The translations under genes and the position numbers were made by a program. DNA of 37,202 nt from Morganella morganii (GTDB lineage: Bacteria; Pseudomonadota; Gammaproteobacteria; Enterobacterales; Enterobacteriaceae): contig NZ_NRQY01000001.1 of NCBI RefSeq assembly GCF_003996855.1, positions 2,220,684 to 2,257,885 of the forward strand, read 5' to 3'. Below the pieces are notes generated by a model. The model searched no databases, was not told the origin of the DNA, and saw only the letters and a program-made list of their open reading frames with translations. The first letter of the stretch is position 1, and each line of letters begins with the position of its first letter. Of the stretch, positions 20,576 to 30,229 are shown piece after piece.

Positions 20576-21712
20576 ATGGGCAATTATAGGCATTTTGTCG
20601 CGCCGGGCGTTTCTTATATCGCCTCGGATGCGACGTGGATCGAAAGTAACGCGATTCAACAATTGATCACCACCGCACAATTACCGGGTATGACGGCTGT
20701 TGCCGGTATGCCGGATCTGCATCCCGGCAGAGGCTATCCGGTGGGTGCGGCATTTTTCTCTGAAGGCCGTTTTTATCCCGCGCTGGTCGGCAACGACATC
20801 GGCTGTGGTATGGCGCTGTATCAGACTGAGCTGAAAATCAGCAAACTCAATGCCGACAAAGCGGAAAAGCAACTGCGCAGCATGAATGACCATGCGGATG
20901 CAGACTGGCTGGCAGAGCATGTGAGCAATCACTTCGCATCACATCCGTTTGCGGCGTCTCTGTCTTCTGTCGGCGGCGGAAATCATTTCGCTGAGTTTCA
21001 GCAAATCGATAAGGTCTGTGATGACGGGCTGTTTGCCGCGTCCGGGCTGGATAAACAGCATGTGGTACTGCTGGTTCACAGCGGTTCACGCGGGCTGGGG
21101 CAGATGATTTTGCGCCATCATGTTGAGCGGTTCAGCCACGACGGGGTGACAGAAAATACACCGGAAGCGGCGGAATATCTGGCTGCACATCAGGAAGCAC
21201 TGGATTTTGCACAGTACAACCGGGCGCTGATTGCGCTGCGGATGATGCAGCAGCTGCGTACCGGGGGTGAGGCAATACTCGATATCAATCACAACCTGGT
21301 AGAGGCCTGCACGATCAACGGGCGTGACGACTGGCTGCACCGGAAAGGGGCAACCCCGGTGGATCATAATTATGTGGTGATCCCCGGCTCACGCGGTGAT
21401 TACAGTTATCTGGTAAAACCGCAGGCAACCGCTGACAGCCTTTACTCTCTCGCGCACGGCGCGGGGCGTAAATGGATGCGCACCGAGTGCAAAGGACGCC
21501 TTTCTCACCGTTATTCGCCCGCACAATTATCCCGTACCGATCTCGGCAGCCGGGTTATCTGTGTCAATAAACAACTGATTTATGAGGAAGCGCCGCAATC
21601 CTATAAATCTATTGAGACAGTGATTGAAAGCCTGTCAGGTGCCGGGCTGATTACCGTGGTGGCGCGGCTGAAACCGTTGCTGACCTACAAAACGAGCGGG
21701 GAGTGCTGCTGA
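20576..21712 (+). CDS. rtcB: RNA ligase RtcB family protein (RtcB2 type, PrfH-associated)
   Basis: RtcB joins RNA ends carrying 2',3'-cyclic phosphate or 3'-phosphate to 5'-hydroxyl using GTP and Mn. The 378-residue protein keeps the active-site elements: Cys77 in VGNDIGCGM, His137 in GGGNHFAEF, His168 in VHSGSRGLG, His239 in DINHNLVE and the guanylylated His294 in AHGAGRKW. It is shorter than the RtcA-linked E. coli RtcB (408), and prfH follows directly (TGATG overlap). That marks it as the RtcB2 type, known from biochemical work to reseal 16S rRNA cut in the decoding centre once PrfH has released the stalled peptide. The ATG at 20576 has only a weak GGA ribosome site. Confidence 0.9.
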   Translation: MGNYRHFVAPGVSYIASDATWIESNAIQQLITTAQLPGMTAVAGMPDLHPGRGYPVGAAFFSEGRFYPALVGNDIGCGMALYQTELKISKLNADKAEKQLRSMNDHADADWLAEHVSNHFASHPFAASLSSVGGGNHFAEFQQIDKVCDDGLFAASGLDKQHVVLLVHSGSRGLGQMILRHHVERFSHDGVTENTPEAAEYLAAHQEALDFAQYNRALIALRMMQQLRTGGEAILDINHNLVEACTINGRDDWLHRKGATPVDHNYVVIPGSRGDYSYLVKPQATADSLYSLAHGAGRKWMRTECKGRLSHRYSPAQLSRTDLGSRVICVNKQLIYEEAPQSYKSIETVIESLSGAGLITVVARLKPLLTYKTSGECC

Positions 21713-22320
21713 TGCTATTACAGTTTTCTGCCGCTCACGGCCCGGAAGAGTGCTGCCTGACAGTGAAGCATGCGTTGCGTGTCTTTTTGCAGGAGGCGGC
21801 ACAGTCAGCGGTAACGGTGACAATTGCAGAGGAAATGCCGTCACAGCACGGCCTGCATTCCGCCCTGCTGTCACTGGACGGAGAGCATGCGGATGCCCTG
21901 GCGGATCGCTGGTGCGGGACATTGTAGTGGCAGTGTGTCAGCCCGTTCCGCCCGAAACACCGGCGTAAAAACTGGTTTATCGGTATCCGTCGTTTTACTG
22001 CACCGCAGGCAGTATCAGACAGTGAGGTTATCTTTGAACGTCTGAAATCACAGGGGCCGGGCGGCCAGCATGTGAATAAGACAGAATCCGCTGTCCGTGC
22101 CACACACATTGCCACCGGTATTACGGTTAAAGTGCAGTCTGAACGCAGCCAGCACGCCAACAAAAAACTGGCCTGCCGCCTGATTGAATGGCATCTCAGC
22201 CAGTATCAGCAACAGCAGTCCGCGTCACTGAACGGCGAGCGCCACCGGTCACATCACCAGATCGAGCGTGGCCGGGCAATACACTGCTTCAGCGGGCCGG
22301 ATTTCCGTCCGATCAGCTGA
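21712..22320 (+). pseudogene. prfH: Peptide chain release factor H (PrfH) with an in-frame amber codon
   Basis: PrfH is a stripped-down release factor that frees peptides from ribosomes damaged in the decoding centre. The frame from ATG 21712 reads LLQFSAAHGPEECCL, then LLSLDGEHADALADRWCGTL, then TAG at codon 72 (21925-21927). It continues without any other stop to a TGA at 22318-22320. The second part reads [17 protein letters not shown], the catalytic [10 protein letters not shown] (GGQ at 117-119) and [11 protein letters not shown]. The full length, 202 codons, agrees with E. coli PrfH (204), where Gln stands at the amber position, so a single C-to-T change (CAG to TAG) explains it. Everything else looks intact, which suggests recent loss, suppression or a sequencing error. 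Confidence 0.85.
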
Positions 22321-22333
22321 CAGCGCATAATAC

Positions 22334-22366
22334 AAAGCCGGTCATCTCTGACCGGCTTTTTTCTTC
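22334..22366. terminator. Terminator between prfH and metE
   Basis: AAGCCGGTCA, a 4-base loop and TGACCGGCTT form a perfect 10-bp stem followed by TTTT on the plus strand and preceded by AAA. It ends the rtcB2-prfH transcript and may also serve metE from the other side. Confidence 0.85.
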
Positions 22367-22385
22367 TTTATATACGCAGATTTCT

Positions 22386-24665
22386 TCAGCGGGATGTCAG
22401 CGGGTTCTCCCGCAGACGGCGGGCCGCTTCCACCATGTTCGCCAGGGCTTTGCGGGTCTCATCCCAGCCGCGCGTTTTCAGGCCGCAATCCGGGTTGACC
22501 CACAGACGCTCCACCGCAATCTTATTCGCCGCTTTGCGCAGCAGGGCTTCGATCCACTCCACCTCCGGCACATTCGGTGAGTGAATATCATAAACACCCG
22601 GCCCGATTTCATTCGGATAATCGAAATCTTCAAATGCTTCCAGCAGTTCCATATCTGAGCGTGATGTTTCAATGGTGATCACATCCGCATCCAGCGCCGC
22701 AATGGAATCCATAATGTCATTGAATTCGCAGTAACACATATGGGTGTGGATCTGGGTGTCATTATCCGCGACCGCGGCATTGAGCCGGAAGGCATCCACC
22801 GCCCAGGTGAGATATTCCGCCCATTCAGCCCGGCGCAGCGGCAGCCCTTCACGCAGTGCCGGTTCATCGATCTGAATGATACCGATCCCGGCTTTCTGCA
22901 AATCGTCCACTTCATCACGCAGTGCCAGAGCAATCTGTTTAGCAATGGTTTCGCGGCTGACATCCTCGCGCGGGAATGACCAGCAGAGAATGGTAACCGG
23001 CCCGGTCAGCATGCCTTTCACCGGCTTGCTGGTCAGGGATTGCGCGTACGTCGCCCAGTCAACGGTGATCGGCTCCGGACGGCTGATATCCCCGATAATG
23101 ACCGGCGGTTTCACACAACGGGAGCCGTAACTCTGCACCCAGCCGTTCTGCGTAAAGACATAGCCGTCGAGATGCTCGCCGAAATATTCCACCATGTCAT
23201 TACGTTCCGCTTCACCGTGAACCAGCACATCCAGCCCCAGACGTTCCTGCTCATGAATCGCCTGCTTAATATGCTCAGAGATATTAGTACGGTAGAACGC
23301 TTTATCGATATTCCCTTTTTTGAAGTTCAGGCGCAGCCCGCGGATTTCCGTGGTTTGCGGGAAAGAACCGATTGTGGTGGTCGGCCACAGCGGCAGATTA
23401 AAACGGCGGCGCTGTTCCTCTGCGCGTTCGGCATACGGTGCGGCACGTTCGCTGTCGCGGGCAGTTACCGCAGCCAGCCGGGCAGCCACCGCCGCATTGT
23501 GAACACGGGAAGAATCGCGGCGGCGGGTGATTGGAGCACTGTATTCCGCCAGCGCGGCGATATCATCCGCTGTGCCGCTGTTGACCGCGCGGGTCAGCAG
23601 TGCCAGTTCCTCACATTTCTGCTGCGCAAAAGCAAACCAGCTTTTGACTTCTTCATCCAGTTTGGTTTCCTCACGCAGGTCAATCGGGCTGTGCAGCAGA
23701 GAGCAGGATGTGCCGATCCACAGGTCGCGTTTTCCGGCCAGCGGGGCTATCACATCATATTTTTGCCGCAGATCGGCACGCCAGACATTGCGCCCGTTAA
23801 TCAGCCCCGCAGAGAGCAGCCAGTCCGCCGGTAAGGCTTCATGAATTGCCTGAATATCATCGCCGTCCGCGACAAAATCAACATGCAGCCCCTGCACCGG
23901 TAATTCACGGATCAGCGGTAAGTGATGGCTCACTCCGTCAAAATAGGTGGTCAGCAGCAGTTTTGCATGTCCCTGCAAAGCATCATATGCCGTACGGTAA
24001 GCCGTCTGCCACTCCGGTGGTAAATCCAGAACCAGCGCCGGTTCATCAATCTGAATCCATTCAATACCGCGCTCCGCCAGTTTTTCCAGCACGGTTTTAT
24101 AGGCAGCTAACAGTGACGGCAGTAATGATAAACGATCAAACTGAGCGCCTTTCACCTTACCGAGCCACAGATAGGTCACCGGGCCGAGCAGCACCGGTTT
24201 CACCGCAAACCCCTGTTCCAGTGCTTCATCCACCTCATCAAACAGCTGCGGCCAGCTCACAGTGAAGGTTTGTCCGCGCTGAAACTCCGGCACAATGTAG
24301 TGATAGTTAGTGTTGAACCATTTGGTCATTTCCGCCGCCGGTTCACCGGAAGGGGCACGGCCACGGGCGATACGGAACAGGGTATCGAGGTCAATTTTCC
24401 CGTCCGCACCGGCATGACGTGGCGGCACATTGCCGAACAGCAGGCTGGTGCCGAGGACATGATCATACCAGGCGAAATCCCCGACCGGTAATAATTCAAC
24501 CCCGGCCTCTTTTTGCAGCTGCCAGTGGCGGCGGCGTAATTCACGGCCGGTATCGCGCAGCTCATCCTGCGAGATCTGCCCTGCCCAGTAACCTTCAAGC
24601 GCTTTTTTCAGTTCTCGTTTCAGACCGATACGCGGAAAACCCAGAGTGTGATTATGTGTCGTCAT
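22386..24665 (-). CDS. metE: Cobalamin-independent methionine synthase MetE
   Basis: MetE transfers a methyl group from 5-methyltetrahydropteroyltriglutamate to homocysteine without B12. The 759-residue protein has the duplicated barrel plan; zinc ligands lie in HTHMCYCEF (His and Cys, about residue 645) and [11 protein letters not shown] (Cys, about 730), and the folate-binding N-terminal start [14 protein letters not shown] is intact. I chose the ATG at 24665, with a GGAT ribosome site; five upstream codons are open but do not match the family. It is divergent from metR, as in E. coli, and E. coli metE is activated by MetR and repressed by MetJ. Confidence 0.97.
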   Translation of the reverse strand: MTTHNHTLGFPRIGLKRELKKALEGYWAGQISQDELRDTGRELRRRHWQLQKEAGVELLPVGDFAWYDHVLGTSLLFGNVPPRHAGADGKIDLDTLFRIARGRAPSGEPAAEMTKWFNTNYHYIVPEFQRGQTFTVSWPQLFDEVDEALEQGFAVKPVLLGPVTYLWLGKVKGAQFDRLSLLPSLLAAYKTVLEKLAERGIEWIQIDEPALVLDLPPEWQTAYRTAYDALQGHAKLLLTTYFDGVSHHLPLIRELPVQGLHVDFVADGDDIQAIHEALPADWLLSAGLINGRNVWRADLRQKYDVIAPLAGKRDLWIGTSCSLLHSPIDLREETKLDEEVKSWFAFAQQKCEELALLTRAVNSGTADDIAALAEYSAPITRRRDSSRVHNAAVAARLAAVTARDSERAAPYAERAEEQRRRFNLPLWPTTTIGSFPQTTEIRGLRLNFKKGNIDKAFYRTNISEHIKQAIHEQERLGLDVLVHGEAERNDMVEYFGEHLDGYVFTQNGWVQSYGSRCVKPPVIIGDISRPEPITVDWATYAQSLTSKPVKGMLTGPVTILCWSFPREDVSRETIAKQIALALRDEVDDLQKAGIGIIQIDEPALREGLPLRRAEWAEYLTWAVDAFRLNAAVADNDTQIHTHMCYCEFNDIMDSIAALDADVITIETSRSDMELLEAFEDFDYPNEIGPGVYDIHSPNVPEVEWIEALLRKAANKIAVERLWVNPDCGLKTRGWDETRKALANMVEAARRLRENPLTSR

Positions 24666-24690
24666 AAAAAATCCTATCATTTAGCCATCC

Positions 24691-24706
24691 AGATGTTTAC
24701 ACATCC
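24691..24706. promoter_or_regulatory. MetJ-box-like pair between metE and metR
   Basis: Read on the minus strand, two adjacent 8-base units (GGATGTGT and AAACATCT) match the MetJ box AGACRTCY at 5 and 7 of 8 positions. The site is 26 bases from the metE ATG. The known double control of this divergent region in E. coli makes it plausible. I did not find a convincing MetR site (TGAA-N5-TTCA). Confidence 0.35.
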
Positions 24707-24770
24707 ATAATCAACGGGTACTGTATAAGAAACAAGCGCAAATTCTTCATCGCTAACCTGAAGGTTCCTC

Positions 24771-25733
24771 ATGATAGAAATAAAACATTTAAAAACGATT
24801 CAGGCACTGAATCAGTCGGGATCGCTCGCGGGGGCGGCAGGTACGTTGCATCAGACACAATCCGCCCTTTCTCATCAGTTCAGTGAACTGGAGCACCGGC
24901 TCGGCTACCGGATTTTTATCCGCAAAACACAGCCGCTGCAATTCACCCCGCAGGGACAGGTACTGTTACAGCTGGCGGAGCAGGTACTGCCGCTGGTGAA
25001 AGACGCTATCCGTGAATGTAATGAGCCGGGGCTGACCGCGCTGCGCGTGGCGATTGAGTGCCACAGCTGTATTCAGTGGCTGACACCCGCACTGGCTCAC
25101 TTCCGTGAAAGCTGGCCGCAGATTAATGTTGATTTCACTTCCGGGGTCAGTTTTGATCCGCAGCCGGAACTGCTGAAACGCGAACTCGATGTGGTGCTGA
25201 CATCCGATATTGATGAGCAGCACAACGGGAAGCTGACTTACACGCCGCTGTTTGATTATGAGGTAAAGCTGGTGGTGGCACCGGATCATCCGCTGGCCCG
25301 CCGTCTGCATATTCAGCCGCAGGATCTGACAGCAGAAACCCTGCTGATTTATCCGGTACAGCGCCAGCGGTTTGATATCTGGCGGCGTTTCCTGCAACCG
25401 GCCGGCGTTTCCCCGCAGATAAAAACCGTGGATAACACCCTGCTGATGATTCAGATGGTGGCCGCCCGTATGGGAATAGCTGCCCTGCCGCACTGGGCGG
25501 TGGATAATTTTGAAAGACAGGGAATGGTGGTGACCAAAACCTTAGGAGAGGGATTATGGAGCCGGCTGTATGCCGCAAACCGCAGCGGGGAACAGCGCCA
25601 GCCGGCTGTTGAATCGTTTATTCGCGCGACGCGTCAGCACGCGGTGAACAATCTGCCTTTTGTAAAGACGGCTTCAGTATCCATACCCCGTGCACCCACA
25701 GAGATGCCACAATCAGGGTTGCGCCAATGCTGA
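24771..25733 (+). CDS. metR: LysR-type regulator of methionine genes MetR
   Basis: MetR activates metE and other methionine genes with homocysteine as co-inducer. The N-terminal winged helix-turn-helix (about residues 1-60: [35 protein letters not shown]) is typical LysR, followed by the effector domain with [14 protein letters not shown] and LDVVLTSDI. Length is 320 residues against 317 in E. coli. The final 116 bases overlap the 3' end of bioP on the other strand, so the tail after about residue 282 is constrained by two genes. Confidence 0.95.
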   Translation: MIEIKHLKTIQALNQSGSLAGAAGTLHQTQSALSHQFSELEHRLGYRIFIRKTQPLQFTPQGQVLLQLAEQVLPLVKDAIRECNEPGLTALRVAIECHSCIQWLTPALAHFRESWPQINVDFTSGVSFDPQPELLKRELDVVLTSDIDEQHNGKLTYTPLFDYEVKLVVAPDHPLARRLHIQPQDLTAETLLIYPVQRQRFDIWRRFLQPAGVSPQIKTVDNTLLMIQMVAARMGIAALPHWAVDNFERQGMVVTKTLGEGLWSRLYAANRSGEQRQPAVESFIRATRQHAVNNLPFVKTASVSIPRAPTEMPQSGLRQC

Positions 25734-26517
25734 ACGTAAGCCAGTCCGGATGCTGCTGCCAGATGGCAAAGTTCACCAGTAACCCCGCCGGAACCATCAT
25801 GTTGTTCATGATAGCAAGTGTTCCGGCGTCCACCTGAGTAGCACCGTAGTTCCACATAAAGTAGCCGATCCCGGACGCGCCAATCCCCAGCCACAGCAGG
25901 ACACCCCACTGTAACTGCGTGGACGGCATTTTGGCGAAATTGCCGAACAGCAGCCAGCCCGTCAGCGCCACCACACAGGCGCCAAGGTAGAACCAGGAGA
26001 ATGCCGTGCGCTGCACCAGCGGATGCACTTCCATCAGCCGCTTATAACCCACCTGGCCGATGGCAAAGAAGATATTTGCCAGCTGTACCAGAATCAGTCC
26101 TGTCCAGAAAGAATCACTGAGATGGTCATAGCGGATCACCGCCGCACCAATCACCGCCAGCAGCGAACTGAACACATATCCCCATCGCAATCCGCGCCGC
26201 TCCAGCAGATCATAAATCAGTGTCACATAAAGCGGCGTCAGCACGGTAAACAGCAGGAATTCCGCAACAGTCAGGTAGTTGTAGGCATGAAAAACAAAGA
26301 GATACATGATGCCGAGCTGACAGGCACCCACTGCCATATACATCAGAATGACTTTCGGGGCGATCCCGCGCCAGCGCAGAAACGGCAGGAAAATCAGCGC
26401 CGCCAGCGACACACGGACTAATACAGAGAACCAGCTGTCCACCTGACCGGCGAGGTACTCGCCAATCAGACTGAACGATGCGGCCCACAAAATTGTGGTA
26501 ATAATCAGTAACGGCAT
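25618..26517 (-). CDS. bioP: Biotin transporter BioP (YigM), EamA family
   Basis: YigM/BioP was shown in E. coli to import biotin across the inner membrane. The 299-residue protein has about ten hydrophobic helices in two EamA halves and matches E. coli YigM almost throughout: [15 protein letters not shown] at the start, [17 protein letters not shown], and [19 protein letters not shown]. Its ATG is 3 bases after the yjcE stop, so the two may share a transcript, and its 3' end overlaps metR. The symbol follows the E. coli orthologue; transport itself is inferred. Confidence 0.88.
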   Translation of the reverse strand: MPLLIITTILWAASFSLIGEYLAGQVDSWFSVLVRVSLAALIFLPFLRWRGIAPKVILMYMAVGACQLGIMYLFVFHAYNYLTVAEFLLFTVLTPLYVTLIYDLLERRGLRWGYVFSSLLAVIGAAVIRYDHLSDSFWTGLILVQLANIFFAIGQVGYKRLMEVHPLVQRTAFSWFYLGACVVALTGWLLFGNFAKMPSTQLQWGVLLWLGIGASGIGYFMWNYGATQVDAGTLAIMNNMMVPAGLLVNFAIWQQHPDWLTFSIGATLIVASLWVHGVWILKPSLQKADCSPRADASRE

Positions 26518-26520
26518 CAG

Positions 26521-28170
26521 TTATGTTTCTTTCTCAACCAGCAGAGCTTCCAGCAGATCCAGATCATGCAGCAGCAGTTGCAGGGTTTCATTGCTGATAT
26601 TACGGGTCGCACGCTGGTGATACAGCTCCCCGCGCTCGGCACGCAGTGCGGTCAGACGAAAACGGCGTTCGAGATCTTCCACCTGGAGATTATATTCCAT
26701 CTCATCTCCGCCGGCTGTCCGCCGCCTGAGGTGTCCGGCCACCCGCGAGGCCACCTCGCTGATAGCTTCCGCGTCCAGCGCCTCGTCCGAACTGGCCGAC
26801 AAACGCTCTTCCATCTTGCCGATACTGACAATCGCCACTTCCGCCATCGCCGCTTTCGCCGCGCGGATTTCATTGGCATCCGCCTGTTTATCCCCGACAT
26901 GCATGCCTTTAAGCAGGAACGGCAGCGATACCACCCCCATAAAGAGCGAGAAGATAATCACACCGGCGGCGATAAACACCATCTGATAACGCGCCGGGAA
27001 CGGCGTACCGTCCGGCAGGAACAGCGGGATGGAGAGCACACCTGCCAGCGTTATCGCCCCGCGTACTCCGGCAAATGACGCCAGCCACAGCTCACGGGTG
27101 GTATAGAAAGTGAAATCCAGCGGCTTGCGTTTTAAGGTCAGGCGGCTGACGGTTTTCATCATCCACAACCAGCAGAAACGCAGCACCAGCAGGGCAAAAT
27201 AGATCACGATAACCGCGGTAAACAGCATCCAGGTTTCTACTGTCGGGTCAAGCTCCGCTTCAATAACGGACACCTGCCAGATACCCGGCAGTTGCAGGCC
27301 GAGCATAATAAAGACCAGGCCGTTAAAGACGAATTCCAGCATTCCCCAGACATTATCCGCCCGCAGACGCATCGCCAGCGGCGCATTGCGGATAACGCCG
27401 GATTTACTGATAGTCATCCCCGCCGCCACAGCCGCCAGGATACCGGATACACCGATGTGTTCCGCTATCAGATAAGACGCAAACGGCAGCAGTAACATAA
27501 AGACGATTTGCGTGGCCGGGTCATCCCCGCTCCAGCGGCTCATCATACGCAGCGATTTACTGTACAGCCAGGTAACAGCCACCCCCGCCAGCAGCCCGCC
27601 GATAGCCACTTTAAAGAATTCCAGCGTGACACCGGTGACAGAGAAAATCATCGTACCCATGACAATCGCCACGGCAAATTTCAGCGCCACCAGACCGGAG
27701 GCGTCGTTCATCAGCGCCTCGCCTTCCAGAATGCCCATCATCTGTTTCGGAATCCGTCCTTTGCCGACAATCGACGACAATGCCACAGCATCTGTCGGTG
27801 ACAGCACCGCCGCAAGGGCAAAGGCCGGGATCAGCTCAATCCCCGGCATCAGCCAGTAGATCAGATACCCGATCCCGATAACGGTAACCAGCACCAGGAA
27901 CAGCACCAGAATAAAGATTTCCCGCCCTTTCTGCATAAATTCCCGGGTCGGGGTTTTCCAGCCGTCAACAAACAGCAACGGCGGTATCAGCAGGACAAGA
28001 AACAGTTCAGGGTCGAACGTAACATGCAGACCAAACTGCGGGAAGGCAAGCAGAGCTCCCATTGCGATCTGAATGATGGGTAACGGAATACGATACGGAA
28101 TCATTTTGGTGAGAACACCGGACACCGACACGACCAGAATCAAAATAAGAATCGTAAAGAATATTTCCAT
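26521..28170 (-). CDS. yjcE: Na+/H+ (cation/proton) antiporter YjcE, CPA1 family
   Basis: This is a CPA1-type cation/proton antiporter. It has 549 residues, the length of E. coli YjcE, with about twelve membrane helices over the first 420 residues. The ion-binding ALMNDASG motif is present (about residues 150-157), with PTDAVAL before it and FAGVRGAITLAGVLSIP near 370-386. The charged C-terminal tail (about 430-549) is cytoplasmic. In E. coli yjcE is next to yjcD (ghxP), as here. The transported ion cannot be told from the sequence. Confidence 0.9.
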   Translation of the reverse strand: MEIFFTILILILVVSVSGVLTKMIPYRIPLPIIQIAMGALLAFPQFGLHVTFDPELFLVLLIPPLLFVDGWKTPTREFMQKGREIFILVLFLVLVTVIGIGYLIYWLMPGIELIPAFALAAVLSPTDAVALSSIVGKGRIPKQMMGILEGEALMNDASGLVALKFAVAIVMGTMIFSVTGVTLEFFKVAIGGLLAGVAVTWLYSKSLRMMSRWSGDDPATQIVFMLLLPFASYLIAEHIGVSGILAAVAAGMTISKSGVIRNAPLAMRLRADNVWGMLEFVFNGLVFIMLGLQLPGIWQVSVIEAELDPTVETWMLFTAVIVIYFALLVLRFCWLWMMKTVSRLTLKRKPLDFTFYTTRELWLASFAGVRGAITLAGVLSIPLFLPDGTPFPARYQMVFIAAGVIIFSLFMGVVSLPFLLKGMHVGDKQADANEIRAAKAAMAEVAIVSIGKMEERLSASSDEALDAEAISEVASRVAGHLRRRTAGGDEMEYNLQVEDLERRFRLTALRAERGELYHQRATRNISNETLQLLLHDLDLLEALLVEKET

Positions 28171-28292
28171 ATTACCCTTACTGAACTTAGGGCTTAATCA
28201 GCCCGCTGACAAAAAAAGATACTGTTAATAACGGCAAAAAAACCGCAATAAGACCCCGGAGGAGAAAAAATTACCGCCGGTTGCCACTATCA

Positions 28293-28332
28293 TACAAAAA
28301 AAGCAGTGGCGGATACGTTATCCGCCACTGCT
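28293..28332 (-). terminator. Strong terminator after ghxP
   Basis: A perfect 14-bp stem (AGCAGTGGCGGATA at 28302-28315 and its complement at 28319-28332) with a 3-base loop is followed on the minus strand by TTTTTTT. It ends the ghxP transcript about 110 bases after the stop. The remaining part of the 272-base gap up to yjcE (28171-28292) shows nothing else I can name. Confidence 0.85.
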
Positions 28333-28442
28333 ATTTTATCTTCTCAGGCCATTAATTCGGGCAATTAATTAGTATTTTGAGACAAATCGTATAAATAAAG
28401 CGTATCGTCACCACCAACTTCCGTTAAGTGGTGATTTATTAC

Positions 28443-29789
28443 TTAAATTGCCCAGCCGCCAGCATAAAACGCCACCAGTGCCGCTGCGATAAGAACAGTG
28501 CCGACATTCAGTTTACGCCATTCACCCCCGGCGATACGGCCGATAACCAGTGAGGCAAAGCCCAGCATAATCCCGGTCACAATGTTACTGGTCAGAACAA
28601 TAAACACCGCACACAGCAGGCCGGACATGGAGGCGACAAAATCACTGAAATCCAGTTTGCTGACATTGCTCAGCATCAGCAGACCGACATACATCAGTGC
28701 CGGTGCCGTGGCATAGGCCGGAACCAGATAAGAGAGCGGAGAGAGGAACAGGATCAGCAGGAACAGCACCCCGACCACCGTTGCGGTCAGCCCGGTACGG
28801 CCACCCGCTGCGGCACCCGCCGCAGATTCGATATACACCGCCGCAGGAGCCGCGCCGACAACACCGGCCACGATACTGCTGACGGAGTCTGTTGTCAGGG
28901 CTTTACCGCCGTTAATAATCTGATTATCTTTATCCAGCAGATTCGCCTGACCGGCCACCGCGCGGATAGTACCTGTCGCATCAAACACCGCCGTCATCAC
29001 CAGCGCCAGAACGGTCGGCAGCACCACCGGTTTCAGGGCGCCCATGATATCCATGCTGAAGAAGAGTGACAGCCCGTCATCACCGAGGGAAGGTAATTTG
29101 AAAAAGCCCTGATATTTCACATTCGGGTCAAAAATCAGCCCGATAACGGAAATGGCAACAATTACCAGCAGTACCGCACCCGGGACTTTCAGGCGTTCCA
29201 GGCCGAAGATCACCGCCAGACCCGTCAGCGCCATAATCACCGGGAAAGAGGTGAAATCACCCAGTAACACCGGCATCCCCGCTCCCGGGTTTTTGATCAC
29301 AAGGTCAATATTGGTGGCGGCGATCAGCAGCAGGAACAGACCGATACCGATACCGGTACCGTGCGCAATCCCCATCGGAATATTACGCAGAATCCACGTG
29401 CGGATACCGGTTACAGAGATCAGGGTAAACAGAACCCCCATCAGGAAAACTGCGCCCAGTACAACCGGAATCGGGATATTCTGACCAAGCACCATACTGA
29501 ATGCGGTAAAGGCGGTCAGGGAGATCGCACAACCGATCGCCATCGGCAGATTCGCCCACAGCCCCATCAGCAGAGAGCCGAACCCGGCAACCAGACAGGT
29601 AGCGATAAAAACCGCCGTATGCGGGAAACCCGCCTGGCCGAGCATACCCGGCACAACAATCACGGAGTACACCATTGCCAGGAATGTGGTCAGCCCGGCC
29701 AGAACTTCACGGCGGACAGTCGTCCCGCGCTCGGTCAGTTTAAAAAATTGGTCTAATTTGCACCCGCTTTGCGGCTGTGTCGCAGACAT
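28443..29789 (-). CDS. ghxP: Guanine/hypoxanthine permease GhxP (YjcD), NCS2 family
   Basis: GhxP imports guanine and hypoxanthine with protons. The 448-residue protein matches E. coli YjcD/GhxP (449) rather than the adenine permeases: [20 protein letters not shown] at the start, the substrate-region [37 protein letters not shown] helix breaker and an identical FYAGGWAI end. It has 12-14 predicted membrane segments. PurR-like operators lie upstream (29825-29904), which fits purine-repressed uptake. Confidence 0.92.
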   Translation of the reverse strand: MSATQPQSGCKLDQFFKLTERGTTVRREVLAGLTTFLAMVYSVIVVPGMLGQAGFPHTAVFIATCLVAGFGSLLMGLWANLPMAIGCAISLTAFTAFSMVLGQNIPIPVVLGAVFLMGVLFTLISVTGIRTWILRNIPMGIAHGTGIGIGLFLLLIAATNIDLVIKNPGAGMPVLLGDFTSFPVIMALTGLAVIFGLERLKVPGAVLLVIVAISVIGLIFDPNVKYQGFFKLPSLGDDGLSLFFSMDIMGALKPVVLPTVLALVMTAVFDATGTIRAVAGQANLLDKDNQIINGGKALTTDSVSSIVAGVVGAAPAAVYIESAAGAAAGGRTGLTATVVGVLFLLILFLSPLSYLVPAYATAPALMYVGLLMLSNVSKLDFSDFVASMSGLLCAVFIVLTSNIVTGIMLGFASLVIGRIAGGEWRKLNVGTVLIAAALVAFYAGGWAI

Positions 29790-29824
29790 GTCATCACCTG
29801 TGTTAATGAATTTTGTGTCACATC

Positions 29825-29948
29825 ACGTAAACGATTGCGTTTTCAGAAAAAATCCGCCGGCTTCCGGATAAAAAACCGGACACATACGACGCAAACGTTT
29901 GGCTTTCAACTGAGAAAAGATGTGATTTTTTGAAGCAAACGATTATCT
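29825..29948. promoter_or_regulatory. Three PurR-like operators upstream of ghxP
   Basis: Two boxes fit the palindromic PurR consensus ACGCAAACGTTTGCGT at 14 of 16 positions each: ACGTAAACGATTGCGT at 29825-29840 and ACGCAAACGTTTGGCT at 29889-29904. A weaker third lies at 29933-29948 (about 11 of 16). The first two centres are 64 bases apart. Purine-dependent repression of ghxP is the natural reading; the third box is closer to the small gene on the plus strand. Confidence 0.7.
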
Positions 29949-30052
29949 TAGGAAAAATCCTGATAATCAAGGCCAAATCCGGGAATTTTTTCACCTCTGC
30001 GCCGCTGACAGGTTATCATCATCCGTCCCGGTGCCCGATGACGGAATATATG

Positions 30053-30223
30053 ATGAAACTGACTGCTTTTCTCCTTCCTGTGAGCCTGTTCTGCGCTGTT
30101 TTACCGGCAGCACAGGCAGAATACAGTGCCTATGCCGCCCGCTACCGCGACTGTTTCCGTAAAAGCAAAACCGGCGATGAGCTGCTGCGCGCACAGCAAT
30201 ATGCTAAAAAAATCCTGCGCTGA
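30053..30223 (+). CDS. Small predicted secreted protein
   Basis: I do not recognise the family. The 56-residue product begins with a clear signal peptide (MKLTAFLLPVSLFCAVLPA, cleavage probably after AQA near residue 22), which leaves a mature peptide of about 34 residues, mostly basic, with one Cys (YRDCFRKSK). The ATG at 30053 has GGAA 6 bases upstream; the ATGs at 30050 and 30038 are in frame and possible. It is convergent with the exporter gene, 6 bases apart, and divergent from ghxP, whose PurR-like boxes lie between them. Confidence 0.6.
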   Translation: MKLTAFLLPVSLFCAVLPAAQAEYSAYAARYRDCFRKSKTGDELLRAQQYAKKILR

Positions 30224-30229
30224 CCGCCG

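Noticed and set aside
23040..23834. Long plus-strand frame of 264 codons inside metE
   Set aside because: It is antisense to a highly conserved metE region, has no family features, and long shadow frames are common opposite such genes.
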